Positions 35,166 through 43,751 of a DNA stretch of 64,000 bases are shown here, in pieces. Origin of the DNA: Chryseobacterium oranimense (GTDB lineage: Bacteria; Bacteroidota; Bacteroidia; Flavobacteriales; Weeksellaceae). The first letter of the stretch is position 1, and each line of letters starts with the position of its first letter. The position numbers and the translations under genes were made by a program. A model generated the notes under the pieces. That model saw nothing but the letters and a program-made list of their open reading frames with translations. It was not told the DNA's origin and ran no database searches. The stretch is taken from assembly GCF_025244725.1 (NCBI RefSeq), contig NZ_CP104203.1:868001-932000 (forward strand), read 5' to 3'.

Positions 35166-35190
35166 TATAAGTGTAAATTTAACACTTATA
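35166..35190. promoter_or_regulatory. Candidate AraR operator before the transaldolase-galK-galT operon
   Basis: TATAAGTGT (35166-35174) and ACACTTATA (35182-35190) are perfect inverted copies around the 7-base spacer AAATTTA. The pattern matches the palindromes before araB and araR. It ends 15 bases before the transaldolase start, where a bound repressor would block transcription start or elongation. Confidence 0.72.
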
Positions 35191-35205
35191 AATAATAAAT
35201 GATTT

Positions 35206-35859
35206 ATGAAATTTTTTATTGATACCGCCAATCTGGCGATGATAGAGGAAGCCAATGCTCTTGGAGTTTTGGATGGGGTTACCACTAATCCTTCGCTGAT
35301 GGCGAAAGAAGGAATCTCCGGAAAACAAAATATACATCATCATTACCTTGAAATCTGTACTATTGTAGATGGGGATGTAAGTGCAGAAGTGTTGGGAACT
35401 ACCTTCGAAGAAATGATTAAAGAAGGAGAGGAGCTTGCTGCATTGCACCCAAGAATTGTTGTAAAAGTTCCTATCACTAAAGATGGAATCAAAGCCATCC
35501 GGTACTTTTCTGAAAAAGGAATAAAGACCAATTGCACGCTGGTTTTTTCAGCCGGGCAGGCTCTTTTGGCAGCCAAAGCAGGAGCTACTTATGTTTCTCC
35601 CTTTCTGGGAAGGCTGGACGATGTTTCTACAGACGGTCTTCTTCTGATCTCAGAAATCCGGGAGATTTATGATAATTATGCTTTCCAGACACAGATACTG
35701 GCAGCTTCTGTCCGCCACAGCATGCATATTGTCAACTGTGCCAAAATAGGTGCTGATGTTGTTACATGCCCGCTGGCTCCTATACTTTCTCTTCTGAAAC
35801 ATCCGCTTACAGATTCAGGATTAGACCAGTTTATCAAAGATTCGCAGAAAATGAAATAA
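35206..35859 (+). CDS. tal: Transaldolase of the short (fructose-6-phosphate aldolase-like) type
   Basis: At 217 residues this is the small TAL/FSA-type transaldolase. It opens with [21 protein letters not shown] and [14 protein letters not shown]. Lys87 in IVVKVPIT is the Schiff-base lysine, followed by [35 protein letters not shown] and [11 protein letters not shown]. Transaldolase moves a three-carbon unit between sugar phosphates in the non-oxidative pentose phosphate pathway, which handles the xylulose 5-phosphate made from arabinose and xylose. That fits an AraR-type operator directly upstream. It is followed by galK after 16 bp. True fructose-6-phosphate aldolase activity is possible but less likely on context. 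Confidence 0.93.
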   Translation: MKFFIDTANLAMIEEANALGVLDGVTTNPSLMAKEGISGKQNIHHHYLEICTIVDGDVSAEVLGTTFEEMIKEGEELAALHPRIVVKVPITKDGIKAIRYFSEKGIKTNCTLVFSAGQALLAAKAGATYVSPFLGRLDDVSTDGLLLISEIREIYDNYAFQTQILAASVRHSMHIVNCAKIGADVVTCPLAPILSLLKHPLTDSGLDQFIKDSQKMK

Positions 35860-35875
35860 GACAAGGAAGGGAAAG

Positions 35876-37066
35876 ATGGATATTCATGAACAGTTAATCA
35901 GGCCAACCATAGAAAAGTTTAAAGCAGAATTCAGAGAAGAGCCGGAACACTTATTTCTTTCTCCGGGAAGAATTAATATTATCGGTGAGCATGTGGATTA
36001 CAGCGATGGATTTGTATTGCCCGCAGCGATAGATAAATACATCTGTTTTGCTGTCCGTAAAACACCTCAGACAAATGGGTGTACAATTATCGCCAAAGAC
36101 CTTGATGAAGCCTATACATTTGATATCACCTCGAAAGTAAAACCGGTACAGCAGATGTGGATGAATTATATTCTGGGTGTTCTGAGCCAGTTGCAGAAAC
36201 CGGAAAATCAGTTTTGCGGACTGGAAATCGTATTCAGCAGTACCATCCCGATGGGCGCCGGGCTTTCTTCATCAGCTGCTCTCGAGTGCGGTTTTGCCTA
36301 TATCCTCAATGAACTTTTTGATCTTCAGATCTCAAAAAGAGAGATCGCAGTGATCGGACAAAAATCAGAACATGCTTTTGCAGGAGTTCAATGCGGAATT
36401 ATGGATCAGTTTGCTTCTGTTTTCGGAAAGGAAAACAAGGTGATCATGCTCGACTGTAATTCTCTGGAGCACCAATATTTCGATGCTGATCTTAAAGGAT
36501 ACAGCCTGCTGCTTTTTGATAGCTGTGTAAAGCATAGCCATCTGACATCCGGTTATAATGAAAGGCGTAAAGATGTTGAACACGGTAAAAAAATCTTATG
36601 GAAAAATTTTCCAGCAATAAAGAAATTCAGAGATTTTACGCTGGCGATGCTTGATCATGTAAAAGAAGAAATGGGAGATGTTTCATACAAAAGATGCCGG
36701 TATCTTCTTAAAGAAATTCGCAGAGTGGAAATGGCTGCAACAGCTATTTCTGACGGAGATGTTGAATATCTGGGAAGACTTCTCACGGAAACTCATGCCG
36801 GCCTTTCAACAGAATTTGAGGTCAGTTGTAAAGAACTTGATTTTCTGGTGGAAAATGTATTACAGCAGGAAGGAGTATTGGGCGCAAGAATCATGGGAGG
36901 CGGTTTCGGAGGCTGCAGCATTAATCTGATTCAGGAAAATAAAGCTGAAGAAGTAATCAAAGCAGTCAGTGAGAAATATCTGGAAAATTTCAATATCCGG
37001 ATGAAAGTTTATCATGTTAAAATTTCCGACGGGATAAAAGAATACACCAATGAATACATCATTTGA
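35876..37066 (+). CDS. galK: Galactokinase
   Basis: The 396-residue cytoplasmic kinase makes galactose 1-phosphate. It is a full GHMP-family galactokinase: SPGRINIIGEHVDYSDGFVLPAAID near the N terminus, the ATP-binding IPMGAGLSSSAALECGF, QKSEHAFAGVQCGIMDQFASVFG with the catalytic aspartate, and the C-terminal RIMGGGFGGCSINLI. Its end overlaps the start of galT by 17 bp, so the two are translationally coupled. With galT it forms the Leloir route, which would use galactose from xyloglucan, galactomannan or arabinogalactan side chains released by GH97-type enzymes. Confidence 0.96.
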   Translation: MDIHEQLIRPTIEKFKAEFREEPEHLFLSPGRINIIGEHVDYSDGFVLPAAIDKYICFAVRKTPQTNGCTIIAKDLDEAYTFDITSKVKPVQQMWMNYILGVLSQLQKPENQFCGLEIVFSSTIPMGAGLSSSAALECGFAYILNELFDLQISKREIAVIGQKSEHAFAGVQCGIMDQFASVFGKENKVIMLDCNSLEHQYFDADLKGYSLLLFDSCVKHSHLTSGYNERRKDVEHGKKILWKNFPAIKKFRDFTLAMLDHVKEEMGDVSYKRCRYLLKEIRRVEMAATAISDGDVEYLGRLLTETHAGLSTEFEVSCKELDFLVENVLQQEGVLGARIMGGGFGGCSINLIQENKAEEVIKAVSEKYLENFNIRMKVYHVKISDGIKEYTNEYII

Positions 37067-38099
37067 TCCTAAAAAACATCCCCACAGAAGATATAATCCT
37101 CTTTTAAATGAATGGATACTGGTTTCTCCACAGCGGGCAAACAGGCCATGGCAGGGGCAGAAAGAAAAGGTTATGGAAGAAAACCGACCTGTACACGATC
37201 CTGACTGTTATCTCTGTTCCGGAAATACGCGTGCTAATGGCAGCCAAAATCCTTTGTACAAGGGTACTTATGTTTTCAATAATGATTTCGGAGCATTGCT
37301 TAATGCAGAAATTGATTTTTCTGAAGAACATGCCGGTTTTTTTACCCTTCTTCCGGAGCGGGGCATCAACAGGGTAGTTTGTTTTTCTGAAGATCACAGT
37401 CTTACTCTGCCGGAAATGTCTCTTGAACAGATAAAGGGTGTTGTGGAAGTGTGGCAGGAACAGTTTAATGAGCTTGGTACACTGGAACATATCAGTTATG
37501 TTCAGATTTTTGAAAATAAGGGTAGTATTATGGGTTGCAGCAACCCTCATCCGCATGGGCAGATATGGGCACAGTCTTCAATACCGACAATGGTTCAGAA
37601 AACTCAGAATCAATTAAAATCTTATTTTGACAACAATAAAAGAACATTGCTGGAAGACTATTTAGAGCAGGAAATTAAAGCAGGGGAGCGTATGGTTACA
37701 GAAAATGAATATTTTGCAGCATTGGTTCCTTTTTGGGCATCATGGCCCTATGAAACCATGATTATCAGTAAGCAGAAAAGAGAAAATATTGCAGCATTTT
37801 CCGAAGAAGAAAAGGAATCTTTTGCTGACATTATTAAGACCCTCACTACGGTGTACGACAATCTTTTTGAAACATCATTTCCATATTCTGCAGGAATCCA
37901 CCAGTCACCTACAGATGGGAAGCCACATCCGGAATGGCATTTTCATATGCATTTTTATCCACCACTGCTTAGAAATGCAGAAATAAAGAAATTTATGGTA
38001 GGTTATGAGATGCTGGCAGAACCTCAGCGGGACATTACCCCTGAACAGAGTGCAGCTATATTAAGAAGTCTTCCCACCATTCATTATAAGAAAAAATAA
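37050..38099 (+). CDS. galT: UDP-glucose--hexose-1-phosphate uridylyltransferase
   Basis: The 349-residue enzyme exchanges UMP between UDP-glucose and galactose 1-phosphate. Family signatures are present: HPHRRYNPLLNEWILVSPQRANRPWQG at the start, the zinc-site cysteine pair CYLCSGNTRANG, the nucleophile motif NPHPHGQIWAQ, and PEWHFHMHFYPPLLR near the C terminus. Length and motifs are normal. It starts 17 bp inside galK. No UDP-galactose 4-epimerase (galE) is adjacent; the epimerase at 50617 lies in the capsule locus and is probably dedicated to HexNAc sugars. Confidence 0.97.
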   Translation: MNTSFDPKKHPHRRYNPLLNEWILVSPQRANRPWQGQKEKVMEENRPVHDPDCYLCSGNTRANGSQNPLYKGTYVFNNDFGALLNAEIDFSEEHAGFFTLLPERGINRVVCFSEDHSLTLPEMSLEQIKGVVEVWQEQFNELGTLEHISYVQIFENKGSIMGCSNPHPHGQIWAQSSIPTMVQKTQNQLKSYFDNNKRTLLEDYLEQEIKAGERMVTENEYFAALVPFWASWPYETMIISKQKRENIAAFSEEEKESFADIIKTLTTVYDNLFETSFPYSAGIHQSPTDGKPHPEWHFHMHFYPPLLRNAEIKKFMVGYEMLAEPQRDITPEQSAAILRSLPTIHYKKK

Positions 38100-38176
38100 T
38101 AAATCAATATCTTTGAAAAAGAATATGCAAATTGTAATTCTGATACCTACAGCAAATTGCATTTCCCAATAGAATT

Positions 38177-38977
38177 ATGGAAGAGATTAAATTAATTGTG
38201 ACGGATATGGATGGAACCTTTCTCAATTCCAGCCATGAAATGAGCCCTGAGTTTGCAGAAGTTTATAAAGAACTGAAAAAAAGGAATATTCTGTTTGTAC
38301 CGGCAAGCGGCAGACAGATGCCGGGTATCACCCATTATTTCGGAGAAATAGAAAGTGAGATCGGTTTTATTGCTGAAAACGGAGGCTATGTTATCTACAA
38401 AGATCAGGAACTTTTTGCCGATACGCTGGAATACAGATATATTGTTGAGATCATCAAAGCTGTTCGTGAAATACCGGGAGCCAAAGCTGTATTGTCAGCA
38501 AAAAAAATGGCTTATTATGAAACCGAAGATCAGCAGTTTGTAGATTTTTTCTCAAAATACTACACGGAAAACATGAAAAAAGATGACCTTACCGAAAAAA
38601 TTGATGATACGGCCTTAAAAATAGCTGTTTATCATCCGGAAGGTTCTGAAAAACACTTGTATCCTGCTCTTAAAAGATTTGAGGAATTCGGTCTCGAGGT
38701 AGTGGTTTCAGGAGCGCATTGGCTAGATGTTATGAATAAGGATATCAATAAAGGGAACGCCCTGAAAATTCTTCAGAAATCTTTAGGTATCTCTCCTGAA
38801 AATACCATGGCTTTCGGAGATTATATGAATGATATTGAAATGCTGAAGAATGCCAAATATTCTTATGCGATGAAAAATGCCCATCCGAATGTAAAGCAGG
38901 TGGCCAGTTTCGAAGCATGTACCAATGACAGCTTTGGAGTGCTGAAAACGATTAAGGATTACCTGCATTTGAATTAA
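38177..38977 (+). CDS. HAD-superfamily phosphatase of the Cof type
   Basis: The 266-residue cytoplasmic protein is a type IIB HAD phosphatase, like YidA and Cof. Motif I is IVTDMDGTFLNSSHEM with the nucleophile Asp in DMDGT, motif II is PASGRQMPG, the cap domain covers about residues 85-185, and motifs III/IV are NKGNALKIL and AFGDYMNDIEML. Such enzymes dephosphorylate sugar phosphates or flavin and cofactor intermediates. It lies 77 bp after galT on the same strand and may relieve sugar-phosphate build-up during galactose growth, but this is inference from position. Confidence 0.87.
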   Translation: MEEIKLIVTDMDGTFLNSSHEMSPEFAEVYKELKKRNILFVPASGRQMPGITHYFGEIESEIGFIAENGGYVIYKDQELFADTLEYRYIVEIIKAVREIPGAKAVLSAKKMAYYETEDQQFVDFFSKYYTENMKKDDLTEKIDDTALKIAVYHPEGSEKHLYPALKRFEEFGLEVVVSGAHWLDVMNKDINKGNALKILQKSLGISPENTMAFGDYMNDIEMLKNAKYSYAMKNAHPNVKQVASFEACTNDSFGVLKTIKDYLHLN

Positions 38978-39009
38978 GATTTCCTCTAAAAACTTATAAC
39001 CATACAAAT

Positions 39010-39216
39010 ATGAACAAACCAACCGGAAGAAAGCCCGCCAAAGCCTGCTATGAGCATATTGGCGGTAAATTAGGACAGCTTCTTTTAGAGCAATTTGTTG
39101 AGAAGGGCTGGATTGCAAAAGACCATCCCGCAGACCGCCATTATTATATTACGGATAAAGGACAGGAAGAATTTACAAAACTGGGCCTCGATCTTTTACA
39201 GATAAAGTCAGAATAA
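39010..39216 (+). CDS. Small winged-helix-like protein matching the C-terminal half of ArsR-family regulators
   Basis: This 68-residue cytoplasmic protein resembles the part of long ArsR-type regulators that follows the DNA-binding domain. ACYEHIGGKLGQLLLEQFVEKGWI corresponds to the usual CYDHLAGxLG segment, and HYYITDKGQEEFTKLGLDL to the closing wing. The N-terminal helix-turn-helix is absent and no matching coding sequence lies just upstream. It is therefore either a separate small family or a surviving fragment with its own start codon. It is 32 bp from the HAD gene and convergent with the gene at 39245. Function unknown. Confidence 0.65.
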   Translation: MNKPTGRKPAKACYEHIGGKLGQLLLEQFVEKGWIAKDHPADRHYYITDKGQEEFTKLGLDLLQIKSE

Positions 39217-39244
39217 TAAATTTATATACTGCTTTGGTATTGAT

Positions 39245-40087
39245 CTAATTTTTGAGATTTTTCCTTAAAAAAGCAAGGCTTCCCTCAGCAAGTTCCTGAG
39301 CATCATAAGGAGATTTTTGCCATAGTGAAACTTTTTCCTGCATTCCCGGAATGGAGGAACTGAAATTTTCAAGAACCAGATTTCCTTCAAAATTGATTTG
39401 CTTCAGCGCGGAGAAAAACTCTTCCCAGTTTACAGTGCCTTCTCCCAACATGCCCCGGTGAGATTCTGTAACATGAATGTGCTTCAGCATTTTTCCGGAA
39501 TTGATAATCGGGTCATAAAAATTATTTTCCTCAATATTCATATGAAAGGTGTCCAGGTGAAGAAAAAGGTTTTTTCTGCCTGTTTTCTCAATGAGTTCCA
39601 ATACATTTTCCGCAGTGTTGCAAACGTAAGATTCATAGCGGTTAATAGGTTCTATAGCAATGTTGATATTTTTATTCTGGGCATAATCTGCAACGTTGCA
39701 CCAGACTTCAGCAATGATGTCTTTTTCATTTTCTGTGAGAGGCTTTCCGGAAAATACACCAATTCCGCCATGCAGAACGCCGGCAAGAAGGCTGGTTTCC
39801 AGCTCATGTACTGTATCAATCGCTTTTTTAATGAGTTTTTCTGCTATTTTCGGGTAAAAAGCAATATGGGCTTCTTTTGGAAGATTCAGTGAACATACGG
39901 CTTGCAGATCATTTTCCCGGAGTTGTTTTTTTACTGTGGCAGAATCAAAATCCATCGAATCCGGAAGCAGTATTTCGATAAGGTCAAACCCGGCCTGTGC
40001 GGTTTTTTCTATAGCATATTTTCCAGACTCTGCATTCCATAGCGGAGTCATCCAGGAGAGTAGGGAAGCCCCCAATTTTATATTCAT
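39245..40087 (-). CDS. Sugar isomerase/epimerase, TIM-barrel (xylose isomerase-like fold)
   Basis: The 280-residue cytoplasmic protein belongs to the AP-endonuclease-2/xylose-isomerase-like family that includes D-tagatose 3-epimerase, D-psicose epimerase and hydroxypyruvate isomerase. Metal-site strands are visible: GFDLIEILLPDS, INIAIEPINRYE (first Glu), LFLHLDTFHMNIEE (Asp and His), KHIHVTESHRGMLGEGTVNW (His, Arg) and GNLVLENFSS (last Glu). The HVTESHRGMLGEGTV stretch is close to ketose 3-epimerases. It is the last gene of a minus-strand module with a porin, permease and kinase (24-bp gap to the porin), so it probably interconverts the ketose that the kinase uses. Confidence 0.82.
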   Translation of the reverse strand: MNIKLGASLLSWMTPLWNAESGKYAIEKTAQAGFDLIEILLPDSMDFDSATVKKQLRENDLQAVCSLNLPKEAHIAFYPKIAEKLIKKAIDTVHELETSLLAGVLHGGIGVFSGKPLTENEKDIIAEVWCNVADYAQNKNINIAIEPINRYESYVCNTAENVLELIEKTGRKNLFLHLDTFHMNIEENNFYDPIINSGKMLKHIHVTESHRGMLGEGTVNWEEFFSALKQINFEGNLVLENFSSSIPGMQEKVSLWQKSPYDAQELAEGSLAFLRKNLKN

Positions 40088-40111
40088 TTTATGATACTGT
40101 ATTTGTTTTAA

Positions 40112-41521
40112 TTAAAAAATCCACCATTCTGTCCGTATTCCGAAATAAGTTCCGAATCTTTTGGCGCCTGACTGTTTTAAAAATGGTGAGTAAAGACTAT
40201 TCATAGCCTGATCATTATATCTTGACACTTCTGCAATAAATCGGATGTGAGGTCTTGCCCAGACACTTCGTTCCGCAGTAGGAACAATGGTGGGTGCTAA
40301 AACAAGTTTCATCATTGATGCTGCATCCTGTGTTCCGTTTTTCCGCGTTGCATAATGAAGCTCAGAAAGAATATGAAACCAGTTGTTAAAATAATAAGTA
40401 GCTCTGATTCCGGTATTAAACTCTGTTTTCCTGTTGAAAATTTCACGGTTATAATAATCCAAAGCCTTGTCATTGTTAGCTGATCCTCCTTTACTTTTGG
40501 TGAAAACGGCATAGGGATTAATTGACCAACGATCTGAAATATTCCAGAGAAAATGTTCAACAACTGTAAGAGAATAGGCTCCATTGTATGTTTTTGAGAT
40601 CGCATCAGGAGCTCCGTAGGTTCGCCAGGTCTGTGTGTTTCCGTTATCTCCGCCATTGGCAATTCCGGTTCCGTATCTTACGGAGAGCTGGTTGAATGAG
40701 CCCGGAATTTTTGTGGCAATATCGGTGTTTAGTTTGGCTCCGAAAACCCATCCCTTGTCTGATGGATATTGCTCTACGGAATTTTCTCCTGATTTTTCAA
40801 CATGATGAAATTCCGCCATCAGTTTCAGCTTATGCTTTGTATTTTTAAAAGGCAGTGTCTGCTCCAGAACAAATACCTCTCTTTGCCTGTAGATCAGGTT
40901 TTTTGATCCGCTGATCACATTGGTGTAAGAATAGGGAGTAGAATTGCTGGCCGCAGTATCAATAGCTGCTGGGAAAAACATTGAAAACCTTGTGTTTTTG
41001 TGTCTCAGACCCCAGCCTGTTGCCGAGTGGTCATCAAAATAAAAGTAATCTGCAATATGAATGTCATCATACCTTAGCCATCTTGATCCGGCCCAGACAT
41101 CCCAGTCGCTTCCCATAATGTTTCGGGCTTCCACAAAGGCTTCCGGTAACGCAACAATCATCCCCTGATTAGACTTTGAATCTACGTTTCCCAAAAAAGT
41201 TCCTCCTGAATAAAAGCTTAACCTCGCCTGCATATCAATCTTTGTGCTTTTTGTACTGTCACCGTTCACTACAGGAGAGAAATGAAATGCAGGTAAGAAG
41301 TCAACATAATCTCCCTGATCCATTCTGCCCCCTAACGATCCCTGATTATTAAGATTCAGCTGTCTTCCTGTTTTTCCATCGGCATTAGGAGAATAGCCAG
41401 CTCCGATTCTTCCGGTAGTTCCAAAGGAAAATTTTTTGTTCGTGATGATGATCTGGGCATTAATTCCCCTGCTGATGCATACAAGTAAAATGCACCAGGC
41501 TAATAAAAGCTTTGTTTTCAT
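40112..41521 (-). CDS. LamB-like outer-membrane carbohydrate porin
   Basis: The 469-residue protein has a signal peptide (ending GINAQ) and a repetitive, aromatic-rich beta-barrel pattern ending in a C-terminal aromatic (WWIF), as expected for an outer-membrane porin. LamB/maltoporin signatures are readable: GTTGRIGAGYS, GGRMDQGDYVDF, and DWDVWAGSRWLRYDDIHIADYFYFDDHSATGWGL, close to the [20 protein letters not shown]-type stretch of maltoporins. It should allow passive sugar entry. Bacteroidota mostly use SusC/TonB receptors, so a LamB-type porin next to a FucP-like permease is notable. It lies 5 bp from the permease gene. Confidence 0.82.
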   Translation of the reverse strand: MKTKLLLAWCILLVCISRGINAQIIITNKKFSFGTTGRIGAGYSPNADGKTGRQLNLNNQGSLGGRMDQGDYVDFLPAFHFSPVVNGDSTKSTKIDMQARLSFYSGGTFLGNVDSKSNQGMIVALPEAFVEARNIMGSDWDVWAGSRWLRYDDIHIADYFYFDDHSATGWGLRHKNTRFSMFFPAAIDTAASNSTPYSYTNVISGSKNLIYRQREVFVLEQTLPFKNTKHKLKLMAEFHHVEKSGENSVEQYPSDKGWVFGAKLNTDIATKIPGSFNQLSVRYGTGIANGGDNGNTQTWRTYGAPDAISKTYNGAYSLTVVEHFLWNISDRWSINPYAVFTKSKGGSANNDKALDYYNREIFNRKTEFNTGIRATYYFNNWFHILSELHYATRKNGTQDAASMMKLVLAPTIVPTAERSVWARPHIRFIAEVSRYNDQAMNSLYSPFLKQSGAKRFGTYFGIRTEWWIF

Positions 41522-41526
41522 AGGGA

Positions 41527-42771
41527 TTATTTAAGTGTTTTGGGCTTGTAATATTTTAATGCAAATAATAAAATAACTGCATAGCAAAGAATAGGAAGCA
41601 GGTAAGCATGAGCGATATCTTTTTCTGCAATTCTACCCATGATCGGAGGGAAAACAGCTCCTCCGAACATCGCCATAACCAGGAATGATGAAGCCTGCTG
41701 AACTTTTGATCCCAATCTTTTAAGACCGAGACTGAAAATGGTAGGATACATTACACTCAGAAACAGGTTAAGCAAAATAAGGCTGATAAATGATACCCAT
41801 CCGAAACTCTGGGAAATAATCAGACAAAGAACAATATTACATGCTGTAAAGATAGCCAGCAGTTTGTTGGGAGCGATGAATCTCATCAGGAAAGTTCCGA
41901 TAAATCTTCCGATCATCATCATGGCCATACTCAGAGAAAAATAGTAAGAAGCCTGTATCTCCGGAAGGTGCATTTTCTCTACCCCGTAGTTGATAAAATA
42001 AGCCCATGTTCCCCCTTGTGCAGCAATATTAAAGAACTGGGCAATGACTGCAAATATAAAATGTCTCTGCTTATAGAGCGGTGCGTGAGGATCTGATACA
42101 GACAAGTCTTCTCCCTTTTCATTTTCTGAAATGATAATGTCTTCTGCATGAGGATCTTTGAGATCCGGTACTCTGATAAAGCTGAAAACAATCGTGATTA
42201 TTAAAATTACAATACCAATCCATGTATAAAGATTTTTTACTGAATCCAGAGATCCCGATCCGGAATCAGGTGCTCCGAAAATAAAGTATCCACCTAGCAG
42301 AGGACCAATAATGGCACCTAAACCATTAAATGATTGAGCAAAATTAACCCTCTGATCACTCGTTCTTTCATCCCCAAGAGCCGCTACAAAAGGGTGGGCT
42401 ACTGTTTCAAGAGTGGCCATTCCCATTGCCAGTACAAAAAGAGCCAGCCTGAAAAAGTCAAATGAAGAAGTATTGGCTGCCGGAATAAATAGAAAAGATC
42501 CCAGTGCGAACAATGAAAGCCCTAATATGACACCCAGCTTATAACCAAATCTTTTCATAAAAAGTCCTGCCGGAATTCCCATGAGTGCATAGGCACCGAA
42601 AATGGAAAGCTGCACCAGCCCTGATTTTGACTTCGAAATGTGAAGAACATTCTGGAAATGTTTATTCAGGACATCACCCATGGTAAGCGCAATAGCCCAG
42701 AAGAAAAATAGGGACGTAACAAAGGACAGGATGATATAGTATTTCTTATCTGTAAATTTTGGAGTATTCAT
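41527..42771 (-). CDS. FucP/GluP-like major facilitator sugar permease
   Basis: This 414-residue inner-membrane protein has about 12 transmembrane segments. The pattern matches the fucose permease and glucose/galactose:H+ symporter branch: SLFFFWAIALTMGDVLNKHFQ, IFGAYALMGIPAGLFMKRFGYK, GMATLETVAHPFVAALGDE, FAQSFNGLGAIIGPLLGGYF and ASSFLVMAMFGGAVFPPIMGRIAE. Substrates of this branch include fucose, glucose, galactose, fructose and sucrose. With a porin upstream in the uptake path and a PfkB kinase 11 bp away, fructose or another ketose, or sucrose, is the best guess. The exact sugar cannot be read. Confidence 0.88.
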   Translation of the reverse strand: MNTPKFTDKKYYIILSFVTSLFFFWAIALTMGDVLNKHFQNVLHISKSKSGLVQLSIFGAYALMGIPAGLFMKRFGYKLGVILGLSLFALGSFLFIPAANTSSFDFFRLALFVLAMGMATLETVAHPFVAALGDERTSDQRVNFAQSFNGLGAIIGPLLGGYFIFGAPDSGSGSLDSVKNLYTWIGIVILIITIVFSFIRVPDLKDPHAEDIIISENEKGEDLSVSDPHAPLYKQRHFIFAVIAQFFNIAAQGGTWAYFINYGVEKMHLPEIQASYYFSLSMAMMMIGRFIGTFLMRFIAPNKLLAIFTACNIVLCLIISQSFGWVSFISLILLNLFLSVMYPTIFSLGLKRLGSKVQQASSFLVMAMFGGAVFPPIMGRIAEKDIAHAYLLPILCYAVILLFALKYYKPKTLK

Positions 42772-42782
42772 ATAATCTGTTT

Positions 42783-43697
42783 TTAAGAGGTTTTACAGCT
42801 GTTTTTTTCTCTGAATGCCCTGAATTCTTCATAAGTATAATCCGGACATGCTCCTGACTTTGAAGTGATAAATGCTCCTAGTGAAGTTGCCTGCTTCATG
42901 ATTTCTTCCGGAGATCTGCCCTGAATTCTTTTAGACAGGAATCCGGCAAGAAAAGAATCCCCGCTTCCCACAGTATCTGCAATGTCAATATGAACTGCCG
43001 GAAAATTATAAGCAGTATTCCCCACAAAGTATCTGGCACCTTTACTTCCTTTGGTCAGAACAATTTCATTCAGGTTAAAATAATTCTGAAGATGTTTGAT
43101 GCTCATATCTTCATCAATATACTCTTCACCGAGATATTCAAGAATGGTTCTAAGTTCTGCCTTATTCATTTTTACAAGGTCAGCTTTGTGCAGTAATTTT
43201 TTAATGAATTCAAAATCGATAAAAGGAGGACGGAAATTGACATCAAAAACCCTGAATTGTGAGTATTCCAAAAGTTCCAGCAGAGTATTTTGAGACGTTT
43301 CACTTCTTGTGATCAGACTCCCGAAGACGAATGCTTCTGAATTCTGAATAAGAATACTATGTTCCGGTAACGACTCAATATAATCCCAGGCGACTTCTTT
43401 TACAATATCATAAACAGCCTCTCCATGCTCATCAAAATCAGCCAGAACCGTACCTGTAGGCTTTTCCGCATCTATTTGTATGAAATCTGTTGTTATTCCC
43501 CAATCTTTAATTTGATTAAGAAGACGATGGCCTAATTCATCGTTTCCAATTCTGCTGAGCATTTTGCTATCGATTCCCATTTTGAAAAGATTGTAGGCTA
43601 CATTAAATGGGGCACCACCGGCTCTGGATCCAGAAGGGAAAATATCCCATAGTACCTCTCCGAAGCATACGACATAGTTAAGTTTATTTGTTATCAT
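42783..43697 (-). CDS. PfkB-family sugar kinase, probable fructokinase
   Basis: The 304-residue cytoplasmic kinase belongs to the ribokinase/PfkB family. The N-terminal motif VVCFGEVLWDIFPSGSRAGGAPFNVAYNL is the form typical of fructokinases (GEVLWD, GGAPFN), and the catalytic DTVGSGDSFLAGFL lies near the C terminus. It likely phosphorylates fructose or a related ketose at C6. It is the first gene of the kinase-permease-porin-epimerase run, and its start codon directly abuts an 18-bp operator-like word shared with a site upstream of the lacI-type gene. Ribokinase or ketodeoxygluconate kinase activity is less likely from the N-terminal motif. Confidence 0.87.
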   Translation of the reverse strand: MITNKLNYVVCFGEVLWDIFPSGSRAGGAPFNVAYNLFKMGIDSKMLSRIGNDELGHRLLNQIKDWGITTDFIQIDAEKPTGTVLADFDEHGEAVYDIVKEVAWDYIESLPEHSILIQNSEAFVFGSLITRSETSQNTLLELLEYSQFRVFDVNFRPPFIDFEFIKKLLHKADLVKMNKAELRTILEYLGEEYIDEDMSIKHLQNYFNLNEIVLTKGSKGARYFVGNTAYNFPAVHIDIADTVGSGDSFLAGFLSKRIQGRSPEEIMKQATSLGAFITSKSGACPDYTYEEFRAFREKNSCKTS

Positions 43698-43716
43698 ATT
43701 TTGGTTAAACGTTTAA
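43698..43716. promoter_or_regulatory. Candidate LacI-type operator before the sugar kinase
   Basis: TTAAACGTTTAA (43705-43716) is a perfect 12-bp palindrome with the central CG typical of LacI-family operators. The longer word ATTTTGGTTAAACGTTTA (43698-43715) recurs exactly at 44956-44973. It touches the kinase start codon, so binding would block the operon start. Confidence 0.75.
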
Positions 43717-43751
43717 GTTTATATTTAAAAAAAATGTTTTGTTAAAGTTGA

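Noticed and set aside
38124..38172. Hairpin between ATGCAA and TTGCAT before the HAD gene
   Set aside because: The arms are short with a large loop and no T-run; not a convincing terminator or regulatory site.
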